NCBI GenBank assembly: GCA_036435485.1 | Contig: CM071594.1 | Coordinates: forward strand, 97,119,001 to 97,183,000 | DNA length: 64,000 nucleotides | DNA from: Saposhnikovia divaricata | Lineage: Eukaryota; Streptophyta; Magnoliopsida; Apiales; Apiaceae | Direction: 5' to 3' | Shown here: piece after piece, positions 1 to 10,024 of the stretch | How the letters are laid out: each line of letters starts with the position of its first letter | Numbering within the stretch: the first letter of the stretch is position 1 | Position numbers and translations under genes: made by a program | The notes under the pieces: model-generated | The model's database searches: none | What the model saw: only the letters and a program-made list of their open reading frames with translations | Told to the model about the DNA's origin: nothing

Positions 1-1497
1 CAAATTTGAGGCAATTCTCACATCACTCCTCTCATATTCCTGAGCTGCATCCATTGTACCTGCACTAGAAATCATCCTAGCCTCCTCTTGGAAGGTCAGT
101 GGTGGTGCAATGGGAGTTCGCAAATCCCGATCAACCTGTGAGGGTTCTTCTGCCGTAACAATGGCAAGCACTGTAACTTGCTCCTCTTGCATAACAATGT
201 TTTCAGCTTCATGTAAGAAAATATCTTCCCCCATTGTGAGTAACATGGGTGAGCTTGAAGGAATGAATGGGTTTATGATTGCCTTTGACATGGTTTTACC
301 TTTCTTTTGTAATGGCAAATCTGTTTCACTCAAGATATCACTACTAGGGATAGCTCTTTTGAATGACAATTTCTTTCTACGATAGTGTTTGGAGAATTTA
401 GGATCAGTGTTTGGTGCATTGACCTGGGATAAGGGTTGTGGTTCTACAGCCCCTTGGTCACTTCTCACAATTATTTGACTATCAGAAAGATATTGAGATT
501 GCAAAGTAGTTGAGTCAAATACCTGATCATTGACATGTACATCATCTTCATTCTGAGTGGGTTGATCCACTGGAAGTTGATGTTCAAGAGCAATTAAGGG
601 TTCAGGATCAGGTTGAGGTTCTGGAACTTGTTCTGCTTCAGGTTGTGAAGCTTGTTCAATTAAAGGTTTCTCAGCAGCTGGCTGTGGCATAACATTTGGC
701 AAATTTATGAATGTGGACATATATGGTGTTATGACCACTGGAACATGCAACAAGACCTTAGAAGTATCTAACCTAGTGTAGAACTTCTTGTTTGGTTTAC
801 CAGACCATTGAATTCGATCATTTGGAAACGGAGCAGGTTGATCCTTAGGCATAAGATGATTAAAAATTAGTGTAAAAAATCGAGGATAATGACACTTAAC
901 CAGTTTACCTTTTCCAAAGTTCTTTCTAGCCTTCTTCAACCGATTTAACAAAATAGGCCATATCAAACGGCCAAAGTTGATCCTTCTATTGTGAGCAATT
1001 GAGAAACCAATTGACTGTAACATACCTGTGATGACAGTATTGTTACTCTTGGTAGAATTAGCAAACACCTTTGCTATGATCTCGAAGAAAATATTCCATT
1101 CTTGAACAAGATTGCTTTTGAGTGGACGTTTAAGATTCAGTTGACCTTGATAGTTCAGATTTGTAAAGAATTGAGCCAACTCATCATTTGAAGGCACTTC
1201 AGCAAATTGTTCAGTAGGAAGTCTCAGAGCAGCATTGAAGACAGATTCATCCACTGTATATGTCTTATCATCAAAGTTGAATGAAAACGATCTTTCATCT
1301 GAGACAGTTGTAGTACACATTAGTTTAAGTGGATCAAATTTCATGGGAACATTTGCAGTTATAGGATGGCTATAGATATTTTGTTCGTTTAGGAATTTTA
1401 TCCAGGGCTTGAACCGATCCACCGGGCAATCCTCGGGATTAAAATATCCAATATAATTGTGATTAACAAGCTCAAAATTATTATAAGCACCAGCCAT
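1..1497 (-). CDS. N-terminal 499 codons of the third ORF of the outer copia element
   Basis: Starts at ATG 1497 (start MAGAYNNFELVNHNY) and stays open for all 499 codons to the window edge. The product is unknown. Residues about 105-210 align by eye with the third ORF of the inner copia (10025-14803): both share a NDEL-x-x-FF-x-x-x-NY block, an EW-x-x-x-F block, an AH-x-R-x-I-x-x-G-x-LI block and a PRF block. The rest is a P/E/Q-rich linker and a basic KKGK stretch. No signal peptide or membrane segment is seen, so an envelope role is not supported. The N-terminal block resembles what is annotated in plant genomes as 'putative plant transposon protein'; that match is from memory. It lies downstream of pol in the position of the Sirevirus 'env-like' ORF. 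Confidence 0.75.
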   Translation of the reverse strand, partial: MAGAYNNFELVNHNYIGYFNPEDCPVDRFKPWIKFLNEQNIYSHPITANVPMKFDPLKLMCTTTVSDERSFSFNFDDKTYTVDESVFNAALRLPTEQFAEVPSNDELAQFFTNLNYQGQLNLKRPLKSNLVQEWNIFFEIIAKVFANSTKSNNTVITGMLQSIGFSIAHNRRINFGRLIWPILLNRLKKARKNFGKGKLVKCHYPRFFTLIFNHLMPKDQPAPFPNDRIQWSGKPNKKFYTRLDTSKVLLHVPVVITPYMSTFINLPNVMPQPAAEKPLIEQASQPEAEQVPEPQPDPEPLIALEHQLPVDQPTQNEDDVHVNDQVFDSTTLQSQYLSDSQIIVRSDQGAVEPQPLSQVNAPNTDPKFSKHYRRKKLSFKRAIPSSDILSETDLPLQKKGKTMSKAIINPFIPSSSPMLLTMGEDIFLHEAENIVMQEEQVTVLAIVTAEEPSQVDRDLRTPIAPPLTFQEEARMISSAGTMDAAQEYERSDVRIASNL

Positions 1498-2250
1498 TCC
1501 AAATCAAGGATTAAAATTAAGAAATTTGCAAAATTCAACAATTAATCCAATTAAATCACAAAATTCGAATTAATAAATAAATAAAAATTCGAAAAATCAA
1601 AATCTTCACCAAAAATTCTGAAAATTTGAGGCAAAGATCTTGATTACAGTACAAACACACACATATTTTTAGATTTTTTAAAATCACCACCAATCTCTTT
1701 GAAATTTAGATCGAAAATTCGAACTTTTTTAACCGAAATCATCAAAACTCATCTAAATCTTACATTTAAACCGTTATTTTGATTAGAATCGACTGGGTAA
1801 TTCAGTTTTGTTCTTAGAATCGAGATTACAACGTGATTTGAGACCGAATTTGAGCATCAATTCGACTTAGATGCGTGTATATGAGTGTATGTATCGTTCG
1901 AGAGTAATTAGGTGACTTAACACGCTAATATGACTTAACACAATGATATAACTAATGAATATAACAATCTGTTTATATACAAAACACCTAGATATGACTA
2001 TCGGGTGATAGTCATACCGATAGTTATATTACGTTTAAACGTAATATAACTATCCTAATTAGACAGTTATATAGTAATTAAGCCTAAATATAACTATTGA
2101 AAAAACAAAAGATATGACAATTGAATCAATAGTTATACCGATAGTCATATTTCGAATAAAACACACAATATAACTATTAATAAATAATAGTTATATTTAC
2201 AGAAAACAAAATTATAACTATCTTATTACTAAGTTATATTATACTAATTT
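1498..2250 (-). promoter_or_regulatory. Spacer upstream of the outer third ORF: motif array plus leader
   Basis: In minus orientation this runs from a dense array (about 1920-2250) of ATATAACTAT / ATAGTTATACCGATAGT units through a weak TATA-like stretch (about 1877-1885) to an AT-rich leader of about 380 bases and the ATG at 1497. The same motif family fills the U3 of this element's LTR (about 22990-23300) and continues past the inner insertion at 16111-16210. No ORF is supported here. A role as an internal promoter for the third ORF is an inference from position and motif sharing. Confidence 0.5.
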
Positions 2251-2255
2251 TAACT
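2251..2255. repeat. Target-site duplication TAACT, left copy
   Basis: TAACT directly precedes the TG of the inner 5' LTR and recurs at 16111-16115 directly after the CA of the 3' LTR. This fixes both borders of the inner element. The target lies in the outer element's own ATATAACTAT array. Confidence 0.97.
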
Positions 2256-3403
2256 TGTTAGTCACAGAGGCATGCCTGAATACATCTAATAACAAGCCTA
2301 AGTATGTGTAATGCTATGCATTACCTACATGACCTCTTAACTGAGGGAACCTCTAGTTGTAGAGTTTCTATTTGTTCTGTACTTGTAATAGGCATCAAAT
2401 TCTAGTTGTGTTACTGTAATTATAAAGTCAAGAATAATGCTTGAAAGAAGTTCCAAGGTTCATGCCTCAAGCAAGGAGATAAAGACTGCCAAATAATCAC
2501 AGTTGGGATTTGAAGAAATGAAGAATTTGCCTAAGTACCAATTCGAGAAGTACATTTGTCTATTCGAGAAGTCTAGCATTCGAGAAGTCTGGAGTTCGAT
2601 ATCTCAGAAGACACTATTCGATATCTCTCAATATGCTATTCGATATCTCAGGGATTCGATATGTCAAAATGCTCTATTCGATATCTCAAGGAGTCCCAGA
2701 GAAAAGAGCTATTCGAGAAGTGATTCGATATGTCAAGATAACACTATTCGAGAACTCAGAGTTATCGATCAAGTCAACTCCAGTTCTCGAATCACCCACT
2801 TAGTCACTTCTCGAATACATTCTTGAGGACAAAATACTGAAGAATTGTACAAGTCAGAGACCTGCAACAAGCCAGCACACTTTATTTGACTCTGTCCAAT
2901 AAAGCATGCTGGAAAGCCTACAAAGAAGCTTGGAGAGATAAGACAAGGGACAAGGAGCTGAAGAAGTGGATCTAAACAGGCTTTTCAAAGTCAAATCTGT
3001 AGCCGTTTGGACTCTTACTAAAATGAGATAGACAGACTGGAAAGCGCTTTTGTTTTACCTACCTCATTTGTAGTAAGTGGGTGTATCCATGTCTATAAGG
3101 ATACAGCCTCACTTCCTTAGCTGTTAAGGTTTTGAAGTTTCTCAAAAATATCCAGTAAATATCTCTCTGAGAAAAACGAAGCTGAGAATACTATCATTTG
3201 TATTCACAGATTGTAGCAAGATCTTTATCTAATAAAATATTAGATTAAAGTGATATTGTGTTGTGTTTGTGTTTAATTTTCCGCATCTTCATATCTCACA
3301 CACTCATCACTTATCTTGCTGCAAAGATTCAAGACCGAAGAAAAATTCAAGAATCCATTCACCCCCCCCCTCTGTATTCTTTTACTGTATTCAATACTCA
3401 ACA
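2256..3403 (+). repeat. 5' LTR of the inner copia
   Basis: Begins TGTTAGTCAC and ends ATACTCAACA; identical to 14963-16110 except for two substitutions. U3 holds a cluster of TTCGAGAA and TTCGATATCTC units (2542-2815). A TATAAG at 3094-3099 is a candidate TATA box, and a 9-C run precedes the 3' end. The open frame over 2503-2826 is a by-product of the repeat array, not a gene. Confidence 0.97.
2542..2815 (+). promoter_or_regulatory. TTCGAGAA / TTCGATATCT motif array in LTR U3
   Basis: Exact TTCGAGAA is at 2542, 2563, 2579, 2712 and 2747, and its reverse complement TTCTCGAA at 2784 and 2808. Six TTCGATATCT/TTCGATATGT units lie between. TTCGAGAA fits the TTCnnGAA dimer of a heat-shock element. 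The array is repeated in the 3' LTR (about 15249-15522) and, in the other orientation, before the third ORF (9462-9841). Confidence 0.7.
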
Positions 3404-3405
3404 AG

Positions 3406-3417
3406 TGGTATCAGAGC
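3406..3417 (+). other. Primer-binding site (initiator tRNA-Met type)
   Basis: TGGTATCAGAGC two bases after the LTR end is the standard plant copia PBS complementary to the initiator methionine tRNA 3' end. It is not a tRNA gene. Confidence 0.95.
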
Positions 3418-3446
3418 AGGCTGTTTAATCTAAACAGAAAACGATC

Positions 3447-5948
3447 ATGAGTTCGAATACACCAAAGACTACAGGTACGGTAAAGGTCCCTAAGTTCGAC
3501 AAAGAGAATTACAACCTCTGGAAAATAAAAATGCTGTTGTTCATCAAAGCTGCCAATCCTCTCTACCCTGACATTCTCAAGAATGGTCCATTCATACCAC
3601 AACAAGAAGTTGCTGAATCCACAGTGGGCGCAGTAGTCATTCCTAGATCATACGTTCCAAAAGAGCCATCCAAATGGACGGACTCAGAGAAGGAAAAGAT
3701 TGCCCTAGACAGCCACCTCATGTTGTTAATCATAGACTCCTTGGATATGTCGATGTTTGCCAACGTAGCATCATGCAGATCAGCCAAGGACATGTGGAAT
3801 CACATCGAGGTGTTATGTGAAGGGACAGAGGAGGTAAGAGAAAATAAGAAACAGATACTGGTCACACAGTATGAGGCGTTCATGGCACAGCCCAAGGAAA
3901 GTATCACTGATATGTTTGAAAGATTTCACAAGCTGGTGACTGAGCTCCAAATGAATGGGAAGGTTTACAGCACTAAGGAATTAAATATGAAGTTTCTACT
4001 ATCGTCACCAAACCATCTAGAGCAAAGGGTCATATCTCTAAGGGAAAGAGATTTGAACAAAGTCACGTATGATGTGCTCTATGGGGTTTTAAAGACACAC
4101 GAGCTTGAGTTGCTTCAAAAGAGGGCTATCCAAGCTAACCAAGGCAGAATGATAAACACATCATGTGCCTTGATTGTCAACAAATCTATTCAAGATCTGG
4201 AAGCATCTACAAGTCAGCTGAGAATAGAAGAGATAGTAGATGATGAAGAAACTGAGGAAGTAGTGACTGAACCTGCTGATGACAAGGAAGAAGATGAGTT
4301 CTACACTCTTGAAGAGCTGGATGGCATGGAAAATACATCATATGCTTTTATGGCTAGAAAATTCCCAAACATCAGATTCAAGAGGAATCAGCCCTTCAAG
4401 CCTAGACCTCAAAATCATTCATTCAACAAGAGCAAGGCACCTATGAAAACAAACAAGAACAGATTCAAAACCGGCTATGTGGATAGGTCATCTGTAAGAT
4501 GTTACAGATGCAATGACCTAGGGCATTTTGCCAGTGAATGCAAGAAGCCTAAAAAGAAGGATAAGGAGTTTCTTGAGCTTGAAGCTAAGTATGAGGCCCT
4601 TCTAAAGAAGCAGACACCAGGTAAGGCTTACATAGCTGAAGGGAAGTGTTGGGATGATTCTGACAGTGATGGGGAAGAACAAGAATTCTGCAACTATGCC
4701 TTGATGGCCAATTCCAAGGAAGAACCATCTGCATCAGACTCACAGGTACCATCTCTCACTACCATAGACTTGTCTGTTTCTGAATATAAATCTTTGGTTG
4801 AACAACTATCCGTTGAGATGTTTAACATTCATACTAGTATGACTGCTGCTAATGAAGAAATTGCTAAACTGTCTACTAGGAATGAACTGTTAAATAAGAG
4901 AAATGAGGAACTAGAGCTAACTACTGTGCAAATAGAAAATCTTAAACAAGAGATTGAGTATCTAAAGAATAAAGTTCTATGTGCTAGTCAAGTTGAGAAA
5001 GCTCTTAGGGATGAATTAGCTGAAAATGAATTTAAGTTGAAAACATTTAAGAATTCCTCTAGTCTATTGCAGTCTTATCATGAGAAAAATCTAGCTAGAC
5101 CTAAGGCTGCCATTGGACTTGATTATGACACTCTTAAACAGAGGAAAGGCTATGCAGTCATTGAAGATGACATTGTTGTTCAAGAGGAGGTGCCTCAGAT
5201 TTTGAAAAAGATTGAGAATCCAATATTTAAAACACCAACACTTGAGATTGATGAGGATGCCTTACTCATCAAGCAAATGTTGGAGGATGAAGATGAGGCA
5301 CAATCAAATGAACAACAAGCATCCTCTGAGAGTAAGAATGTCAAAACCAAAGCCAAGGAGCCAGTAGGAGGTAGACCTAGACTTGGGAAATCTGTAAATT
5401 TTGTTTCAGCTGGAAATTATGAGACTAAGAAGAAAGTGACTAATAAGAGACCAAACAGGAATGGCAAATTAGGGATTAACAAAGATAACAACAATGCTTA
5501 TGTGCCAAATGCCCCTAGGAAAGTTTGTCAAAACTGTTTTAGCTCTAATCATTTAACTCATGCTTGCAAGAAACCATCTGGTAGTGTTGCTAAACCATTC
5601 TATGATTGCTCTGTGCCTTTAAGACATAGAGACTCTCCTTTCTGTGATAAACTTGATTGTATGCCATGTAACATGAATGTGATGACTAGTTGTTTTAATT
5701 TGAGAAGACAATTCATGGAGGGCTGTATCAATCATAATGTTCACACACACTACACAAGGACAAAGTCTTCAAGTCCTCCTAAAGTTAGGAAGGTACCTCT
5801 GTCACCTAAGTCTAAGAACCCTGATTCTAAGACTCCCAACAGTGACAAGAAGACCAACATCAAGAAAACTGATAAGCATGCTGATTTTGATAAAACTGTC
5901 ACTAAGTCACATGGACCCAAACTCGTTTGGGTACCAAAGAAGAAGTAA
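3447..5948 (+). CDS. gag: Gag polyprotein of the inner copia
   Basis: 833 residues, starting at the first ATG after the PBS. Residues about 5-230 are the copia-type gag region (start MSSNTPKTTGTVKVPKFDKE). A CCHC zinc knuckle, CYRCNDLGHFASEC, is at about 352-365. A second, shorter CX2CX4HX4C knuckle (CQNCFSSNHLTHAC) is near 694-707. A coiled-coil-prone stretch lies at about 450-560, and the C-terminus is basic, ending in WVPKKK. Gag forms the cytoplasmic virus-like particle and packages RNA. It is longer than a typical copia gag, as expected for Sireviruses. The last about 43 bases overlap pol in the -1 frame; how pol is expressed is unresolved. Confidence 0.93.
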   Translation: MSSNTPKTTGTVKVPKFDKENYNLWKIKMLLFIKAANPLYPDILKNGPFIPQQEVAESTVGAVVIPRSYVPKEPSKWTDSEKEKIALDSHLMLLIIDSLDMSMFANVASCRSAKDMWNHIEVLCEGTEEVRENKKQILVTQYEAFMAQPKESITDMFERFHKLVTELQMNGKVYSTKELNMKFLLSSPNHLEQRVISLRERDLNKVTYDVLYGVLKTHELELLQKRAIQANQGRMINTSCALIVNKSIQDLEASTSQLRIEEIVDDEETEEVVTEPADDKEEDEFYTLEELDGMENTSYAFMARKFPNIRFKRNQPFKPRPQNHSFNKSKAPMKTNKNRFKTGYVDRSSVRCYRCNDLGHFASECKKPKKKDKEFLELEAKYEALLKKQTPGKAYIAEGKCWDDSDSDGEEQEFCNYALMANSKEEPSASDSQVPSLTTIDLSVSEYKSLVEQLSVEMFNIHTSMTAANEEIAKLSTRNELLNKRNEELELTTVQIENLKQEIEYLKNKVLCASQVEKALRDELAENEFKLKTFKNSSSLLQSYHEKNLARPKAAIGLDYDTLKQRKGYAVIEDDIVVQEEVPQILKKIENPIFKTPTLEIDEDALLIKQMLEDEDEAQSNEQQASSESKNVKTKAKEPVGGRPRLGKSVNFVSAGNYETKKKVTNKRPNRNGKLGINKDNNNAYVPNAPRKVCQNCFSSNHLTHACKKPSGSVAKPFYDCSVPLRHRDSPFCDKLDCMPCNMNVMTSCFNLRRQFMEGCINHNVHTHYTRTKSSSPPKVRKVPLSPKSKNPDSKTPNSDKKTNIKKTDKHADFDKTVTKSHGPKLVWVPKKK

Positions 5949-7714
5949 TACTTTTGTGTTTGCAGGGCAAAGAAAGTAAAAAGAAGGTCATGTGGATTTT
6001 GGACAGTGGATGCTCAAATCATATGACTGGTGATATGGCCCTGCTATCACAGTATGAGGAAAAGGCTGGCCCAATGGTTGCTTTTGGAGATGACAGCATT
6101 GGCAACACACTGGGATATGGCAAGTTGGAAATTGGAAATGTCATCATTGAGAATGTAGCACTGGTCAAGGGGCTCAAGCATAATCTACTGAGTGTTGGTC
6201 AATTCACTGACAGAGGCTTCAAAGTGAACTTTGACAAAGATGAATGTTTGATCACCCACAAGAAGACTGGTGATTTTGCTCTGTCTGGAGTAAGGAAGGG
6301 AAGCCTGTTTGTAGCCAATATGGACTCTGCAAGCAAGGACACAATTTGCTGCTTCTACTCAAAAGCATCAAATGAAGACAGTTGGCTGTGGCACAAGAAG
6401 CTATCACACCTGAACTTCAAAGCCATTAATTCCCTAGTCAAAAGGGAGTTAGTGAGAGGCATGCCCACACTTGAATTCTGTCAAGAAGGAGTGTGTGAGG
6501 CGTGTCAAAAGGGAAAAATGAAAAGATCAAGCCACAAGTCAAAAACAGTGACATCTATAACCAAGCCCCTGCAACTGATTCATATGGATTTGTTTGGGCC
6601 TGTCAATATTATGTCACTAGGAAGGAAGAAGTATGCTCTAGTGATGGTTGATGATTTTACAAGGTATACATGGGTAGAATTTCTGGCATCAAAGGATGAG
6701 GCTCCACAAGTAATCATTGAGCACATAAAGAAAGTTGACAAAGAAGCAAAGGCCATAAATGCAAGTGTGATTGCATTAAGAAGTGATAATGGGACAGAAT
6801 TCAGAAATGCCATGCTTGGAGCATTCTGCAAAGAAAATGGTATTTCTCAACAATTCTCAGCTCCAAGGACTCCACAACAAAATGGAGTTGTTGAGAGAAA
6901 GAATAGGACTCTGATAGAGGCTGCTAGAACAATGCTACTTGATGCTAAGATGCCTACATGTTTTTGGGCTGAGGCTGTGAGCACTGCATGCTACATCCAA
7001 AACAGAACCCTCATCAACAAAAACACTGGAAAGACACCTTACAACTTGATGACTGGAAAGAAGCCTACTCTAAAGTATGTTCATACTTTTGGAAGCAAGT
7101 GCTTTGTGCTAAAAGATAATTCAGAATATGTTGGAAAGTTTGATGCAAAGGCATTTGAAGGAATCTTTCTTGGCTATTCTATGGAAAGAATTGCATACAA
7201 AGTTTATGTCATTTGTCAAAAGAAAGTAATGGAGAGCACAGATGTAACATTTGATGACAGCAAACTACCTGGATTAGAAGAAGCCAATGATGAAGATAAA
7301 GATCCCTTGAGGTTTGACAATCTAGATGATTCTGATGAGGAGGTTGAAAGTGAATCTGAACTCATAATCCAACAAACTCAAGTGAATGAAGAACCTGTGT
7401 CAACCAACAATGAAGAAACAAGCATCCAAGATACACCTGTGAGGAGTGACAACTTCACAGGGGGAGGAAATGTAGATGATCATGATCTAAATGATGAAGC
7501 AACATCAAGGATGAGAAATCAATCTGAACATACAAGGAAATGGGATAGATCACACACTGCAGATCAGATAATTGGAAATCCAAATGCAGGAGTAAGGACA
7601 AGGAGAGCAACTATAAATGAATGTCTCTATGGCTGCTTTCTATCCCAAGTTGAGCCTAAGAAACTTGATGATGCATTGTTGGACCCTGACTGGATAATTG
7701 CCATGCAAGAGTAG
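5927..7714 (+). CDS. pol: Pol part 1 of the inner copia: protease and integrase, ending at an in-frame TAG
   Basis: The frame is open from 5906 and has no ATG near its start; pol must be reached by frameshift or splicing from gag. Aspartic protease DSG is at residues about 26-28, followed by the pre-integrase HHCC zinc domain (about 153-205). The integrase core has D near 221 (HMDLFGPV), D near 287 (RSDNGTEF) and E near 323 (GVVERKNRT). The copia-type linker follows. The frame stops at TAG 7712-7714, immediately after the AMQE motif that normally leads into reverse transcriptase; the same frame continues at once. The stop looks like a single-base nonsense change (CAG or GAG to TAG). The following CTA triplet is a known leaky context for some stops, so readthrough cannot be excluded. 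Confidence 0.93.
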   Translation: MGTKEEVILLCLQGKESKKKVMWILDSGCSNHMTGDMALLSQYEEKAGPMVAFGDDSIGNTLGYGKLEIGNVIIENVALVKGLKHNLLSVGQFTDRGFKVNFDKDECLITHKKTGDFALSGVRKGSLFVANMDSASKDTICCFYSKASNEDSWLWHKKLSHLNFKAINSLVKRELVRGMPTLEFCQEGVCEACQKGKMKRSSHKSKTVTSITKPLQLIHMDLFGPVNIMSLGRKKYALVMVDDFTRYTWVEFLASKDEAPQVIIEHIKKVDKEAKAINASVIALRSDNGTEFRNAMLGAFCKENGISQQFSAPRTPQQNGVVERKNRTLIEAARTMLLDAKMPTCFWAEAVSTACYIQNRTLINKNTGKTPYNLMTGKKPTLKYVHTFGSKCFVLKDNSEYVGKFDAKAFEGIFLGYSMERIAYKVYVICQKKVMESTDVTFDDSKLPGLEEANDEDKDPLRFDNLDDSDEEVESESELIIQQTQVNEEPVSTNNEETSIQDTPVRSDNFTGGGNVDDHDLNDEATSRMRNQSEHTRKWDRSHTADQIIGNPNAGVRTRRATINECLYGCFLSQVEPKKLDDALLDPDWIIAMQE

Positions 7715-9187
7715 CTAAATCAATTTGAAAGGAGCAAAGTATGGGAACTAGTGCCTGCACCAAAGGATAGAACCGTTGTTGGAACTAAATGGGTTCTAAG
7801 GAATAAGATGGATGAAAATGGTGTAGTCATAAGAAACAAAGCAAGGTTGGTTGCAAAAGGATACTCTCAACAGGAAGGTATTGACTATGATGAGACCTTT
7901 GCCCCTGTTGCTAGACTAGAAGCCATCAGAATTTTCTTGGCATTTGCTGCACATTCTAATTTCAAGGTCTATCAAATGGATGTCAAGAGTGCATTCCTGA
8001 ATGGGGAGTTGGAAGAAGAAGTATATGTGCAACAACCACCTGGCTTTGAGGATCCACAGTTTCCCCACTTTGTCTACAGATTACTTAAAGCATTGTATGG
8101 ACTCAAGCAAGCTCCCAGGGCATGGTATGACACACTATCACAATTTCTACTGGAGAATCAATTCACTAGAGGCACACTGGACAAGACACTGTTCTACAAG
8201 AAACATGATGATGATATTATCCTAGTTCAAATCTATGTGGATGATATCATATTTGGCTCTACAAATGAGAAGCTGTGTGAAAAATTCTCTAAGCTCATGC
8301 AAAGCAGATATGAGTTGAGTATGATGGGAGAATTAACATTCTTTCTTGGACTGCAAGTTAGTCAAAGGAAGGATGGCATTTTTATAAGCCAAACCAAATA
8401 CATTAAAGATTTACTGAAGAAATTTGATTTGGAAGAATGTTCACCTGCGAAGACACCCATGGCCACTGCCACCAAGTTAGATGATGATGCTAAGGGCAAA
8501 AAGGTAGATATCTCAATCTACAGAGGCATGGTTGGTTCTCTACTCTACCTCACTGCTAGTAGGCCAGATATCATGTTTGCTACATGCTTATGTGCAAGGT
8601 TTCAATCAAACCCAAAGGAATCACACATGATAGCAATAAAAAGGATCTTCAAATATCTGAAAGGCACACCAAACTTGGGGTTATGGTATCCTAAGGACAC
8701 AGGGTTCAATCTGGTTGGTTATTCTGATGCTGATTATGCTGGATGCAGAGTGGATAGGAAAAGTACATCAGGTAGCTGCCAGTTTCTTGGACAAAGGTTA
8801 GTCTCTTGGTACAGCAAGAAACAACAATCTGTGTCAACTTCCACAGCTGAAGCTGAATACATAGCTGCTGGAAGTTGCTGTGCTCAAGTGCTTTGGATTA
8901 GAAACCAACTTAGAGATTATGGACTTGTGTTGGAAAGAATTCCTATCATGTGTGACAACACAAGTGCAATCTCTATAGTTGCCAATCCTGTCAATCATTC
9001 TAGGACAAAGCACATTGACATCAGATATCATTTCATAAGGGAGCATGCAACTAATGGAACCATTGAGTTACATTATGTTCCCACAGAAAAACAACTAGCT
9101 GACATATTCACTAAGCCACTAGATGAAGCCACCTTCACAAGGTTGGTTAGTGAGATTGGAATGCTGAATTCTTCAAATTCTGGCTAA
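7715..9187 (+). CDS. pol: Pol part 2 of the inner copia: reverse transcriptase and RNase H
   Basis: Same reading frame as the preceding segment, open for 490 codons after the TAG. The reverse transcriptase region has [43 protein letters not shown] and the catalytic YVDDIIFG (nt about 8234). RNase H follows, with [27 protein letters not shown] and [14 protein letters not shown]. All expected catalytic residues are present. It ends 838 bases before the third ORF. Without readthrough of TAG 7712 it would not be made as part of pol, so this copy probably depends on another element's enzymes. Confidence 0.93.
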   Translation, partial: LNQFERSKVWELVPAPKDRTVVGTKWVLRNKMDENGVVIRNKARLVAKGYSQQEGIDYDETFAPVARLEAIRIFLAFAAHSNFKVYQMDVKSAFLNGELEEEVYVQQPPGFEDPQFPHFVYRLLKALYGLKQAPRAWYDTLSQFLLENQFTRGTLDKTLFYKKHDDDIILVQIYVDDIIFGSTNEKLCEKFSKLMQSRYELSMMGELTFFLGLQVSQRKDGIFISQTKYIKDLLKKFDLEECSPAKTPMATATKLDDDAKGKKVDISIYRGMVGSLLYLTASRPDIMFATCLCARFQSNPKESHMIAIKRIFKYLKGTPNLGLWYPKDTGFNLVGYSDADYAGCRVDRKSTSGSCQFLGQRLVSWYSKKQQSVSTSTAEAEYIAAGSCCAQVLWIRNQLRDYGLVLERIPIMCDNTSAISIVANPVNHSRTKHIDIRYHFIREHATNGTIELHYVPTEKQLADIFTKPLDEATFTRLVSEIGMLNSSNSG

Positions 9188-10024
9188 GTGAATATATCAA
9201 CTAGATTGTTGTAGCAGTAAATACTTACCTTATCAAATGCTCAATATTTTTAAAGTAAGTATTGGCTGGAGTATGATGTATAAATATTCCAATGCTGCAC
9301 ATGTTGAAAATCATACATCCTTAGCTTGAAATTTCTGTGAAATTTTGAGAAAATCACTATTTAATTTAGTAGAATATTCTTCAGTGAATATTTCTGGTAA
9401 ATTTTAAAAGATAGTGAAAATTGAATTTTATGAGTGAAAAGTATAGTTCGATAAGTCAGACTTCTCGAATGGTTCATTGTTATGTCTTGGATCGAGTTCT
9501 CAAATAGGCCTATCTAGAACCCTCTTGAGTTCTCGAATAGTGTCTTTTAGAGAAATCGAATAGCACACTTTGAGTTCTCGAATAGAGTATTTTAGTTCTC
9601 TAATAATAGAGTTCTCGAATACTGCATTTGAGTTATCGAATCATTTGAAAAGGCTGATTTTTCGCTGACACTTAATCGCTTTTTGGATTTATATTCAAAC
9701 CTTCATTTCACTCATAAAAATATATTCTTAACTTTGAATTATTTTCTGAGTTAAAACACTGCCAGCTGTGAGTTAAAAACTGCCTGAGATATCGAATAAG
9801 CCTTTCTTGACTTCTCGAATAGTTGTTTCATACTTCTCGAATGACTTGTCGCTACAGAACACTTATCTATCGACAACTCAAGACATTCATATATACATAT
9901 ACAACTTCACAACTATTCAATTCTTTTCGTTCGATTTCTCAAGCATCTCAACTCCTAAAACCTCTGAAAAACCCTAACTGCGAATTTCTTCTTCAATCCT
10001 AATTCTCTTTTCTTCTCTACCCAA
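9188..10024 (+). promoter_or_regulatory. Spacer with LTR-like motif array, TATA and leader before the third ORF
   Basis: No coding sequence is seen. TTCTCGAA occurs at 9462, 9530, 9575, 9612, 9812 and 9834, with related ATCGAA and TTCGATAAG units between; this is the motif of the LTR U3 array in inverted orientation. A TATATA stretch lies at 9890-9895. Then comes a C/T-rich leader of about 125 bases resembling a plant 5' UTR (AAACCCTAA-type words) up to CCAAATGGC at 10025. The arrangement array-TATA-leader-ATG suggests a separate promoter for the third ORF (inference). Confidence 0.55.

Noticed and set aside
2503..2826. Identical 107-codon ORF in both inner LTRs (also 15210-15533)
   Set aside because: It consists of the TTCGAGAA/TTCGATATCT array, which happens to lack stops; no domain, and it lies in U3.
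3361..3376. C9 run as a G-quadruplex or functional tract
   Set aside because: A single homopolymer run near the LTR end, typical of these copia LTRs; no four-run pattern.
3406..3417. tRNA gene at TGGTATCAGAGC sites
   Set aside because: Only the 3'-end complement is present; these are retrotransposon primer-binding sites.
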